From the NCBI GenBank assembly GCA_001414345.1, contig LLCB01000388.1:1-48131 (forward strand): a stretch of 48,131 nucleotides of DNA, given 5' to 3'. Below are positions 33,158-43,800 of this stretch, piece after piece. The DNA is from Hymenoscyphus infarciens (taxonomy: Eukaryota > Ascomycota > Leotiomycetes > Helotiales > Helotiaceae). Every line of letters starts with the position of its first letter. Position 1 is the stretch's first letter. The notes under the pieces are model-generated. The model saw nothing but the letters and a program-made list of their open reading frames with translations, was not told the origin of the DNA and made no database searches. The position numbers were made by a program, and so were the translations under genes.

Positions 33158-33846
33158 TTGAAACTTGGAGGAGAGAGCAAGGGAGGAGGGCCAAATTTAA
33201 AGCCCCGCGGCTTTGACCACAACACTGCACGCTCAGACACACTCCTAACCAAATCAGGAGTGTTTTTAACATGTTTCTTCTGAACTTCTTTGCAATGCAC
33301 TAAAAAAAAGTTGAGTTGAGATAAGACGAGCTGAAATGACGCGACTCCTATTCGCTAAGCGAGGTGGAATCGCTGCTAGCGAGCTTTCACAACTGCCATG
33401 GTGGAGAAAGTCAGCTGCTTATGAGATTTGGTGTTGGGACTACGTTCATTCAACAAAAATTCGCGACGTGCAACAGAATCTCACCTCTTGATTCACATCA
33501 TCTCTTTTCAGATAGACCACCTGAAGTTTGACCATAGACGCTTTAGACAGCTTAAGCATGCTACCATACTAGAAGCTAAGCCCGAATAAACATTATGATG
33601 CCATCAGACACCCAAGAAGATTGTTTATTCAAATATAAACAAGAAAAAATGTTGTTTCTTTTTGCGATGTGCAACAAAGTCAGTCCACGAGTTCAAGCTA
33701 GACTCCACTTCCCGCCTCCATCCCGCCACTTAAACCCCTTCCTCTAGGTTTAACCTTCAGCCCTCTGCCAAATAAGGATAAACCTGGAAGCTAGGATTCA
33801 GCTTGGCACCCATAGAAAAAGGTTGGATAAAGTGATGTATTGTAAG

Positions 33847-34040
33847 TACTATCCCCCCCTAATTGAATTTTATTAACAGCTGACAACCTTAAAATCGTGC
33901 GGGTGTTACTATCCCCCCCGGAACTAAATGTAGAGTGCACAGACATTTAGTATGGCACAGCGGCCGTTTACTTAAGAGGGGGGGATAGTACACCAAAAAA
34001 GAAGGTTCAGGTTTAACATTTAATTAAGGGGGGGGAGGTA
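33847..34040. mobile_element. Poly-C MITE (copy 2, host of copy 3)
   Basis: The left end TACTATCCCCCCCTAATT pairs imperfectly with the right end reading TACCTCCCCCCCCTTAATTA in reverse complement. The ends match the element at 1-213. It is 194 bp including an 84-bp insertion of the same family (33,907-33,990), so about 110 bp before that insertion. It sits inside the boxed tandem array. Confidence 0.75.
33907..33990. mobile_element. Poly-C MITE (copy 3, nested)
   Basis: A perfect 13-bp inverted repeat TACTATCCCCCCC bounds an 84-bp element. Its core AGTGCACAGACATTTAGTAT through GGCACAGCGGCCGT is found inverted in the copy at 36,303-36,400. Nested in copy 2. Confidence 0.85.
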
Positions 34041-34493
34041 GCCAACTGCGCCAAAAGTATCCGAAGGCGGATGTGAATCCGCTTTTTAAATACTATATAC
34101 ACCCTTCTGTGACCCTACTTTCAACCCACTTTCTCCCATGACTTAATTCCATAACTTGCGTTGCCGAATCCCAGATATCTTTAAAGGTGCGATGTGCGAC
34201 AAAGTTCCATTAGCGGAAGCGCTTGCCTAATTGTCCGAGAAATCCGCCACTCACAGGTCTTTCAAGGGGATTAGACTTCCGGCACTTTACTTGAAATGGG
34301 TTAACAAAGAACCTGAAGCATGCGTCTTGGCATTCAAGCTTTCGTGAGGAAAAACTCGCGATGTGCAACAAAACCCAGTTAGCCAAGCGTCCACCAAAGA
34401 AGCAACCACTCACAGAGTCCTCTACCAAATTAGTCTCCGAATACTTACCATATATAGTATAGCGTATTCAAACCCCAAAACAATGGAAAGGCT

Positions 34494-34942
34494 CAACAGT
34501 GGGTGCAGGAATTCCGTGCGCATAGGCTAGATTCTGCCAAGCTACACCAAAATCACCATATTTTTACTAACTTCTCCTACTAATTATAGAAGAACGCTCT
34601 ATTAGATTTATATAAAACGAAGTATTAAGAGTAGTACAACCTAATACTTAAACCTCCTTAGCTTTTAATTAGGCTAGAGTAACTTAAAGTCTATACTATA
34701 ATAATCTCTTAGAGACTTTATTAGTAAAATATTAGCTTTTAAAATTATATACGTAGCTTAGGAGTTATAACTAAGTAGTTAGTTAGGAATATGCTCTTCT
34801 TATAAGGCTCTACGTCTATGATCGTTGTTAGGATATGTTATACTATATATTTACTAGTTTATAAGGCTATAAAGAGGGTGACTTTTGGTGTGTTTTCGGC
34901 TAAATTTAGAGGGTGCGCACGGAATTCCTGCACCCACTGTTG
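34494..34942. mobile_element. 449-bp TIR element (CAACAGTGGGTGCAGG ends)
   Basis: At least 29 bp of perfect terminal inverted repeat (CAACAGTGGGTGCAGGAATT continuing to CCGTGCGCA). A weaker second pair lies further in (TACACCAAAATCACC against GGTGACTTTTGGTGT). The interior is AT-rich and non-coding. It splits a unit of the tandem array. No clear target duplication, so the superfamily is open. Confidence 0.8.
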
Positions 34943-35815
34943 GGCTAAGAAAAAGAGTTGCTGAAATTCGCGAAGTGCATCCCCGCCCAGCCTAAAGTTT
35001 ACTTCCTGGCACATTCTTCCGCACTACCTACTATACGCTACTCAACTCTTGGAGCTACTCCCGAAGAAAACATGTCTACGCGCAGATGCGATGTGCAACA
35101 AATCAAAGCAGCCACTCAGAGAACGACTCTGGCCTACCCGATGAACTTAGACTTCAACGCCTTACCTCATTTGAGAGATGACCAACAAGATAACTTCACC
35201 TGGCTGAACACCACTTCTGCTGAGGAGAATTGTTAAGAGCGCGAAGTGCAACAAATCTCGCTCTAGTCCAAGCCCACCAACCACTCAGAGAACTTCGTCT
35301 CAGTTTAGGCTTCTATACCTTACCTATTACAGAACTTTTCCATGTCTTCTGCAAAAAGAAACACCTACAGCCTCTTGGGGGAATAGGCAGGACGTAAGGG
35401 TAGCTACTAGTGTGTTGCAGGGTATTTTGCAAGGTATTTTGTATGTGATTTGATCAACTCCAAGGATTCAGGGATCGCGAAACGTCCTGTCTACTCTCAC
35501 CAGAGGCTGTAGCTGCAGTCGATCCTCGTTTGAAGTTGGCGTGTTTCACATCCACAACTCTTTCCATAAATTTCACCAGCTGGATCTCTATCGTTTGTAA
35601 AGGGTTGCGTAGTGCAACGAACCGTCCTCCGTCTAAGCGTAACTTCCAATACCCACCACATCGCCTACTCGAAAGGCATGCACAGGAATTAACCTTCGAC
35701 GCCTTACTTAAAGCTGCAATCTCACTCTCGAATGTTCTCAAGAGAAACATCAATATCACGATGTGTAACAAACCCCTACGTAACCCCACCTTCATGTCAC
35801 TAGTAACCACCAAGA

Positions 35816-36127
35816 TGACTTTTGCGAAATCGCCTCGCTGTTTTGACTAAATCGCCTCGCACTAACTCAATTAGGAGTGTTCCGACAACGAACACCAGTC
35901 AACGCATACCTCACTAACCCTCATCTTAGCCCTAACCCAGACCCGAGCCTTAACCCTAACTAACCTTAGCTCTAACCACTAACCCTAACCCAGCAAACTA
36001 GGTCACTATCCCTCAAAACCAACAAATGGTATTGAAAGATAGGCGTTGTGAGTTGCGGGTAGAGTGCTTAATTAGGTTAAGTGCGAGGCGATTTAGTCAA
36101 AACAGCGAGGCGATTTCGCAAAAGTCA
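35816..36127. mobile_element. 312-bp TIR element carrying telomere-like repeats
   Basis: A near-perfect inverted repeat of about 47 bp starts TGACTTTTGCGAAATCGCCT. It contains an internal doublet AAATCGCCTCGC (35,827-35,838 and 35,850-35,861). The non-coding interior contains degenerate CCCTAA/TAACCC repeats. It is inserted within a unit of the boxed array; flanks CCAAGA and CTAAGA may be a diverged target duplication. Confidence 0.8.
35913..35993. repeat. Interstitial telomere-like (TAACCC)n repeats
   Basis: At least six TAACCC/CTAACCC-like units with variants (TAGCCCTAACCCAG, TTAACCCTAACTAACC, CACTAACCCTAACCC) in 80 bp. TTAGGG is the usual filamentous-ascomycete telomere repeat. It lies inside a TIR element, so it is not a chromosome end in this window. 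Confidence 0.75.
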
Positions 36128-36302
36128 CTAAGACGCGTGGTTGGGGATTAGACTTCAACGCTCTACCGAAGAAGAGAAACCGTAGTGTGTAAAAAATAGC
36201 GAAGTGCAACAAAACCATTTTTAGTTCGAGCGAGAGCTCCACAAACCCCCATACAACCACTCAGATGACGTCTTTGAGAATTAGACTTTCCCGATAGGCA
36301 AG

Positions 36303-36400
36303 TACTCTCCCCCCCCTAAAAAAAAAATGTAAGCGCACGGCCGCTGTGCCATACTAAATGTCTGTGCACTTTACATTTTATTCAGGGGGGGGGGGAAGTT
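36303..36400. mobile_element. Poly-C MITE (copy 4)
   Basis: The ends TACTCTCCCCCCCCCTAAA and, inverted, ACTTCCCCCCCCCCCC..., with a further ATGTAA/TTACAT pair. The core (ACGGCCGCTGTGCCATACTA and onward to GTGCAC) is the reverse complement of the core of copy 3. 98 bp, non-coding, inside the tandem array. Confidence 0.82.
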
Positions 36401-36919
36401 TTCTTGTGCTGAAAAGGAACATGAAGGTTGCGACGTGCAACAAACTGTTTCAGTACACTAGGAGGGGGCTAAGGAACTGAACAGCGGGGGTGAAAGCGGA
36501 GTAATGTTGGCAGTGAAGTTAGGATGACCTATGACATAAGGCCCAATAACAACTTGAAAAAGAATCTGAGTATTTGAGCATGGCAATTGAAAGAACCCCG
36601 AGGGCATATTAAAGAACGAAACAGGAATGAGAAAGAGCAAGGGAGATGAAAGACCAGATCACTTTCAGAGTTGAACTCGCTTAGCCGTGCGAAATTTAAG
36701 CTTCAATCAACGCGTCATCGAAGATTTCAACAACCATGATGAACAGCCGAGGAACAGCAAGAGAACATGAATTCAGAACTCTTGATAATGAGGGAGTATA
36801 TACAGTAGATGAACTGGAAAGAAAATGGAAAGAAAAGCTATATACAAAGACTCCTCCCAAGACTATATCGAAACCCCCTCGAAACCCACACGAATAGATA
36901 CCATTGTTCAAACCCAGAC

Positions 36920-38815
36920 CTACAAATTTGCCCTCGCAGTCGTATCCTTCGACGTCGGACTATCAACAGACTTCCCAGTGAAGTTCACTCCATCATTGCT
37001 CGTAACAGTCCCACTCTTACTCAAAACCTTCCTCTTCCCCCCCGTAGTAGCCGGTCCATCATCATCCACCTCGCGTATATAATATCCCCAATCAGCCGTA
37101 GGATCCAATTCCGTCTGACTATACCCATTCCCCAACCACGCAAATCTATTGCCTGAATACTTGATATCCCAATCCTCAATTTGCACTTCACTCAAAGCTT
37201 CAATATAATGAAGTGTACTCCCGGGCCAAAGCGCAGTAACAGGCCCGTCAGCACTCTTCTTATACCATGAACGACAAGGATCAGCCCACACAGAGCGTGT
37301 CATAAATTGATCCTTGTGCGCGATGAAATCGCTGATTGATGATGCGGTTGGTGTGAAGGTTTTGATGTTTCGGGATTGATAACGGTCGATCATTTTTAAC
37401 ATGTAATCTGCTTGTGCTTCAATAGCAGAGAGAACCGGTCCATTCCCAATAGGTGAGTTGGGACCGAGGAAAATGAGGTAGTTTGGAAAACCATCGGCTG
37501 CCATGCCGAGATAGGATTTTGCTTCTTCTTTCCATTGGTCTTGGAGATTGATGCCGCCTGGACCGATGAGAGGGAAACGTGGTTTGAAGGTGGTGTCGAA
37601 TCCTGTGGCGCAGATGAGGACGTCGATGGGGTACTCCTTTCCATCATCGCAGAGACAGCCTTTTTCGGTGATTTCATTGATTTCTCCGTATACAACTGTA
37701 ACATTCTTCTTTCCCAGACTTTCGAGGTAACCAACTCCGGGAGTTAATCGTCGACAGCCGACCGACCATTGAGGGATTAATCGTTCTTCGAGGTATTTGT
37801 TTTGCAGTTTCTCGCGCATTTGTTGGAGCATGTATTCGTGGGTATCATTATTGGGTTTCGTGTTTTTGAGGAAGATACCGAATTGACCATTGAGGCCTCG
37901 TTCGATGTCTTTTCGGTAGTTTGTGAGGACGTTTTGCTTTTGTGCAAAGTCTTTTTGTTCTTCCTGGGAGTAGATGTGTTGCTCGAGTCCTTGGACTGGG
38001 GAGACCCAAGTTGGTTCGCGGATGAAGGTTGTGACTTTGCTTGTGATGGGTTGGATTTTAGGGAGGACTTGGATTCCAGAGGATCTTAAAAGAGGTTAGT
38101 TTAACTCGTAAGAAAGTGTGAAGAGTGTGCTTACCCATTCCCAATGAGGCCAACATGTTTACCAGTCAGATCAACACCATCATCCCAGTTCGCAGTATGC
38201 AGTAAAGTACCCTTGTACTTATCCAAACCCGGAATCGCAGGCCACCTCCAGTTGTTCAGAATGCCAGATGCATTAATAAGAATATCGCAATGTTGACTGA
38301 CTTGTTGACCACCCTTGACATCCTTAACCTTGACATCATAGCCTCCTGTTCGATCACTCCAATATGCCCCAGTAACCTGATGTTCAGTTTTAATATACTG
38401 TTTGAGTTGGTATTTCTCCGCAAACGCGTCGAAATAAGCGAAGATCTCTCTGCTGCTGGAATAGACACCTGACCAGTCGAGTTTTGGCTCAAAGCTCCAG
38501 GTATAGTTGTGTGATGGAACGTCACACGCACATCTGTGGTATCATCAGGAAATGAGGGATTTTTTGGGGGAGGGGAAGTGCGTACCCTGGGTATCTATTC
38601 TCATACCAGGTTCCCGAAACTTCAGGATTCTTCTCGTAAACAGTTAAGGTGTAGTTTTTGAAATGCTTTTGTAGTTTGTATGCCATCAACAGCCCAGAAG
38701 CTCCGGCTCCAACAACTACAACATTGATATGTCTTTCTGCGTGAATCGGGCCATCTAGTCGTGCTCTGCCGTGTAAATTGGGGGAAGTGTTTGTGGGAAT
38801 GTTAAAGTCATCCAT
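36920..38815 (-). CDS. Flavin-binding monooxygenase, Baeyer-Villiger type
   Basis: Exons 38,815-38,586, 38,533-38,135 and 38,084-36,920 give 597 residues, normal for class B flavoprotein monooxygenases, which use FAD, NADPH and O2 to turn ketones into esters or lactones. FAD Rossmann GAGASG is at 36-41. The Baeyer-Villiger fingerprint FxGxxxHxxxW appears as YKGTLLHTANW at 183-193 (Phe to Tyr). The NADPH Rossmann GNGSSG is at 208-213. ICATGFDTTFKPRFP and FLGPNSPIGNGPVL follow, in the order of fungal cyclohexanone/steroid-type BVMOs. No signal peptide; probably cytosolic. Intron 2 (38,085-38,134) has branch ACTAAC and must end at AAG to give GNGSSG. It stands between a tandem-repeat array and a broken reductase and may be a remnant of a small redox cluster. 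Appears functional; substrate unknown. Confidence 0.92.
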
Positions 38816-39689
38816 TTTGAGATATCCCAAAGGAGCTGCAACGGGTGAAAGGTGTGTAGATGGAATGAAGAGATGAGAAGCAAGTACGAGATGAGTTGAT
38901 ATAACAGAATGAACAGAAGAAGATGGAGGAGGGGTAGCTCATGAAGCTATGACCAGGTTTCCAGGAAGCTACCCCGGTGGCCAACGGATACTATCTGCCT
39001 GCCGTGACACTCAACGGAGGCAGGCCCAAAGTTGATAGTGGACCGAGATCTGGGGGAGTACAGTCTATTTCCTGACTAGAGGGGAAACTGGATGGGTCTT
39101 GGTGAAGAGTCAAGTGGCTCTTCTGAGGGCGTCAAGATGGGTCGAGCCTGGAGAAGTAAAAATCTCAGTCTTCCCCCCTCGTCTTCGGCATGATGAAGCA
39201 AAGTCCAGAACAACTTTTCCACCAAGATTCTTCGGATCGAGATGGCACTCGTGGTGGAGCAAGACAGCTCAGCACAGTTACCAGAGTACAGACTATTCGG
39301 TCAATCCACCGTAAAAGTATATTACCCCTGTTTAAAGTCATAGGGCTTATTTACAGTTATCATAAAGCTTTGTCACCAAAATGATGGTTTCAAGTGAGTT
39401 TGGGTTAGCGTAAAATCAGTGCTCATTTATCCTTTTAGGGAGAACAGTCTGTACAGGCAGTTTGAGAAAGACTGGCCAGTGGGAACTGATGCCTTGGGTA
39501 CCCGACGGGATAATCCCAAATTTACTCAATATAGGGAAAATGTTATCCGTGTGGTGGTGGAACATACTTGTACTTGCCCTGTCCATTTCTCTTCCACAAA
39601 ACCCCGCTTCACTGGCTGAACCCTTGACTATGGGTCTTTGAGTCAGCTGAAGTTCCACAATCCAATATCTTGAGTCAAGCGACTTCCCC
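38816..39689. other. Upstream region of the monooxygenase; no gene seen
   Basis: About 870 bp. 38,816-39,080 is the likely monooxygenase promoter, with no certain site recognised. 39,099-39,660 has short frames without family resemblance. Some may be the mutated N-terminal part of the reductase fragment that follows, but I could not recognise its TGxxGxxG motif. Confidence 0.45.
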
Positions 39690-40110
39690 AGCTCCACATC
39701 TCCGCCAAACAACCTTCTACTACGCCCAAGTAGATTACCTCGCCCAATCCTGCAAGGGGAAAACATGGAACTACTGCGAAATAATGCCCGACATGATCGT
39801 AAGTTTCGTGCCAAACAACAAAATCTACTGTCTCGCGCAAACCCTCGCAACATACCACTCCCTATACACAGTGGTCGAGGGGAAGGGCGCTGTGTATGAA
39901 TTCCCAGGGAATGCGAAGAGTTGGATTATAAAAAGTAACGACTCATCCGAAGATTTTGTTGCGAAATTTACTATGCATGCGTCCCAGCATCCTAAAATTT
40001 CACACGGAGAAAGGTTTAATGCTGCGGATAATGCGGTTGCCTCCTCTTGGTCGCAGAAATAGCCTGTTATTTGTGAGTATTTCGGCTTGAGGGGAGCTCC
40101 TCCTATGGTG
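39690..40110 (+). pseudogene. PRISE-type (progesterone-5beta-reductase/iridoid-synthase-like) SDR fragment, cut by Gypsy insertion
   Basis: The plus strand reads TTFYYAQVDYLAQSCKGKTW, NYCEIMPDMIVSFVPNN, TLATYHSLYTVVEGKGAV, SNDSSEDFVAKFTMHASQHP, then FNAADNAVASSWSQK. A TAG stands at the usual Trp (40,060-40,062), followed by PVICEYFGLRGAPPM. These are the C-terminal half blocks of fungal PRISE/VEP1-like NAD(P)H enone reductases (FYYxQxD, RPxxIxGF, WSEKWP). The Rossmann half was not found. The frame ends where the Gypsy LTR begins (40,111). TGGTG (40,106-40,110) is the target-site duplication. A short continuation after the right LTR (47,958 onward) was not recognisable. Dead gene. Confidence 0.8.
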
Positions 40111-40491
40111 TGTGATGGCACGCCATCCTGAATTGTCGGCATTCGTGAAACTGCCGATATACCTACGACTGCCGATACTCCTACGACTCATGAGATAGAA
40201 GGGGCTGAAGGGAGTAAGGATCAGATGTTATATGTTTTGCTTTAAGGTCTTATATATTTAGCTTTAAAGCCCTTATTATTTTAGTAGCTATATTAGAAAG
40301 GACTTAGATATTATTCTTATTAGGACTTAGTAGTCTCCAACCTCTTATATATAGATGTTTATACTCGGTGCAGAAGAAGGATAGTTTTTCCTTTTCTTCT
40401 ATATTAGAGCCTAGTATCTACTTACGTTATTTAGTCTTAAACACACTCTTATATACCTCTTCTCTTATAGTATATATTTTATACTATTATA
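40111..40491 (+). repeat. Gypsy 5' LTR
   Basis: 381 bp. The first 100 bp (TGTGATGGCACGCCATCCTG...) keep ancestral GC-rich sequence. The remainder is AT-shifted. It begins with TG; the end ATTATA corresponds to an ancestral CA end. Confidence 0.93.
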
Positions 40492-40849
40492 AAAAAAGGA
40501 AAAACTCTTTTTTACTAGTAATAGCCTTTATAATATCTCTTTTAAGCTTATTATTACTCTATTTATTTTAATTTTAATTTAGCTTAGAATTAGACTATAA
40601 TAATATATCTTTAAATAGCTAAGATTCTAAAGATCTCCTAGATAGCTAGTAATACTAGGGTTTAGTATCTATATAGATAGCTAGTAAAAATCGTATCTTA
40701 TATATTAAGAGATTAGAATATACTAAGTGTTCTTAAGAATCTTAATAACCCTCTTAGTATAGGGATTACTATATATAATTCAGATAGTTAATAATATAAA
40801 CAGTTATCTAGAAAACTTTTAAATCGCCTCCTTTTTAACCCCCCTTTTT

Positions 40850-43800
40850 TAATATTTAATATATTAGACTTAGAAGCGACTCTAAGTCCCTCTTAAGCTC
40901 TACTTTAAAGCGTAGAGCCCTCTCTTAAGGAATAAAGTTAAGTACTTATAGAAAGGTCCTCGACTTAACACTACTTACTAAAGAATAAAAAATCCTAGAG
41001 TAATAAAGGTAAAGAGGTTACTCCTAGAAGCTAGAGAGATAACTAAGACTTCTCTAATATAGATAAGATATAAGGAGTAATTTAGACTATAAAGGCTAAA
41101 AACTAAGAAAAAGATAAAAGAATTCGATAATAAGATAACTAAATTGCCTAATTAGTAGATTTAGTATAATAGATTAGTAAACACTTACTAGGAAATAATT
41201 AGACTCCTTCTTTATACTCTCCTATTATACTAGACTATTTTTAGATATAAAACTTAACTCTTAATATTCTTCCTTTATAATAATCTACCTTATAATTATA
41301 AGCTAAAACCTTACTAAGAGCCTAATAACCTACTAAAAGTAAAATTATAGAGAAAATTAAACCTTTAGATAATAGTACTTTACCTACTTATAAGTAATAG
41401 AAGATATCTATATATAATAGACTCTAAGTAAACGCTAACTATTACTATATACTTAAAACTTATAAAGCCCTTATTTAAGGGACAACTACGAAACTTATTA
41501 AGAACTACTTAAAGCCTTAATACGAGTTAGATATAGGTAATATAGCTTTTAAAGATTAATAAGATATAATCGAACTCCTCGATTCCTACTTCTTAACTAG
41601 TTATAAGAAGAAGGATGCTTAGAATAAATTTTAAGCTCTATAAATAGGTAGAAAGAGTTATATAGGAGAAACCTTTTTAGATTTTAGAGTACGCTTCTTA
41701 AATATAGCTATACTTAAGAGAATACTAGAGTTAGAAAGATTCTACTAGATATAGGATAAGATTACGTTATAGTTTTAAGATAGCTCTACTATAACTAAGA
41801 GAGATTAGAATTATAATTTTAATAAGATAGTAGTATATCTTTTAGCCTTAGATAAGAAGAAGTACTAAAATATAGAATTATCTATAACTAGTATTATAGC
41901 TAAACTAATTAGTATAACCTTATTATTTAAAAAGACGAGTACTTTTTAATCCTTACCTAGCTCGACTCTAAAACCCTCTCTACTCTTATATAGACTTAAT
42001 CCTATATCTTAGAAGATTTTATAAACTCTTAGACTATTTTCTATTAGTAAAAAATTAAAGACTATATTAATAGACTAAGTCTCTACTAGTATAAAGTATT
42101 ACTATTATAGTAAGCTTAGGTATTTTAAACCTAATTACCTTAATCTTCCTAGTATTAATAAGATAGATAATTAATATAAAGAAGAATAACCTTCTAAAGA
42201 ATACTCTAACTCTAAGCTAAGTTAGAAGGAAAACGAAGAGGCCTAGGTAAAAATTCCTTCTTAGACCTATATAATTATAACCTAACTAGACTTAATCTTT
42301 CTAAGCTTATAAAAGGAAAACAGTTCCTTATAAATACTACTTTTAGTATATAAGGATATAGTATTAAATTATAAGCTTTAGTAGATATAGAAGTAAACAG
42401 GTACCTATTTCTAAATCGGCTTCTAGCCCTATACTTATCTAAGATAATAGGTTTAAAGATTTAGAGATTACTATATATAGTGTTTATTTATAGATATAAT
42501 AATAGTACTAAAAGCTAGGTAATATAGTATATATAACTATATTTAAACATTAATAAACGTTATATCCTTAACTACTCTTTTATTATCCTAGACCTTAGAT
42601 AATAAGACCTAATTATTAGTAATAAGTAGTTAAACTACTTTAAAATCCTCCTCGACCTCTTAAAGAGCTAGATTACTTAGCTAGCTAATTACTCTTTAAC
42701 TCTCTACTTTAGTAAGAAGATATTACTTCTACTTTCTAGCTAGAACTAGAAACCCTTTTTAAATCACTAGTTAGATACGAATTAGAGAGAGTATACTATC
42801 TAGTAATAAGAAAGACATAAAAAAGGTAGACTTATAAATATAGCTAAGCTATTACTCCTATCTATAATAATAACTTCTCTTAAAATTTTAACCTCTAACT
42901 CTAGTCTAAAGCCTCTTTAAACTACTAGTATAGTTTTAAAAAACTAGACTCTATACTCTTTTATTAGTAAAATAAGTACTAATACTATATACTTTAATAT
43001 AAAACAACCTAACTTAGAATTTTATATAACTAGTATCTATAAGCTAGATCGGATTATCGACGAAAAGTTAGCCCCTCTTTAAGACGACGATAATATAAGA
43101 GCCCTAATATAGGCCTAACTCTTAAAATGTTATTCTTTTTACAAAGACGTGTTCTTAAAAGTAGCTTCTAATAAGCTCTCTTCTTACTATAAATACAACT
43201 ATAAGATTACTTTAAATAAACTACTTCCTAACTCCTTTTTACTTCTATATTAATAATTAACTATAGAGCTTAAAGCTATAAAGGAGTATCTTATAAAGAA
43301 CCTAGATAAAGGGTTTATTATTAATAGTAATAGCTCTTTTACCTCTCTAGTACTCTTTATTAAAAAAGCTAATAGCGATAAGCTACGGTTCTATATTAAT
43401 TATAGGAAGCTTAACGCTCTAATCTAAAATAATCCCTACTTAATCTCTTAAATTAATAAGCTCCTTTTAAGAATAAGGACAGCTAAAATCTTTACTAAGT
43501 TAGATATAAGATAAGCTTTCTATTATATCTAAATAGACTCTACCTTAGAAGAAATAACTATATTTAGAATAAGATATAGTATATATAAATATAAGATTCT
43601 TCTTTTTAGACTCTATAATAGCCTTACTACCTATTAACGTTATATAAACAACGTCTTAATTAATTATCTAGACAACTTCTATATTACCTACTTAGATAAT
43701 ATTTTAATTTATTTAGATACTATTAAAGAATATAAGGAATAAGTTAAGAAGGTTCTAAGTTAGCTCTAAGAAGTAAGACTTTAAGTAGATATTAAGAAAA

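Larger units (their letters stand above)
33463..36445. repeat. Degenerate tandem array, about 150-180 bp units, GCGAWGTGCAACAAA box
   Basis: Eleven copies of a box close to GCGAWGTGCAACAAA begin at 33,463, 33,664, 34,189, 34,358, 34,970, 35,088, 35,241, 35,607, 35,758, 36,199 and 36,430. After subtracting inserted elements most spacings are 120-200 bp; two are about double, suggesting a lost box. Each unit tends to carry, in order, CAACCACTCAGAGAAC about 30-40 bp after the box and ATTAGACTTCAACGC about 20 bp later (clearest at 35,088-35,240, 35,241-35,390, 36,199-36,300). No continuous coding frame spans units. Composition is not AT-shifted like the RIP regions. Function unknown: ancient satellite, duplicated small-exon remnant or non-coding transcript array are all open. 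Confidence 0.75.

Noticed and set aside
33238..33266. Hairpin ACTCCT...AGGAGT followed by T5, like a terminator
   Set aside because: The stem is 6-7 bp; intrinsic terminators are not used by Pol II, and no Pol III gene was seen upstream.
34210..34428. Minus-strand frame in the tandem array (and 34,958-35,236 plus, 35,454-35,850 both strands)
   Set aside because: Frames do not persist from unit to unit and are interrupted by the inserted elements; they follow the repeat rather than a gene.
33463..36445. CRISPR-like array (regular repeats with variable spacers)
   Set aside because: Eukaryotic context, units degenerate and unequal, spacers related to each other, and no cas genes.
42350..42420. 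Functional retroviral-type protease in the Gypsy element
   Set aside because: The Asp-Thr-Gly site reads Asp-Ile-Glu and the surrounding frame has stops; only a relic can be claimed.
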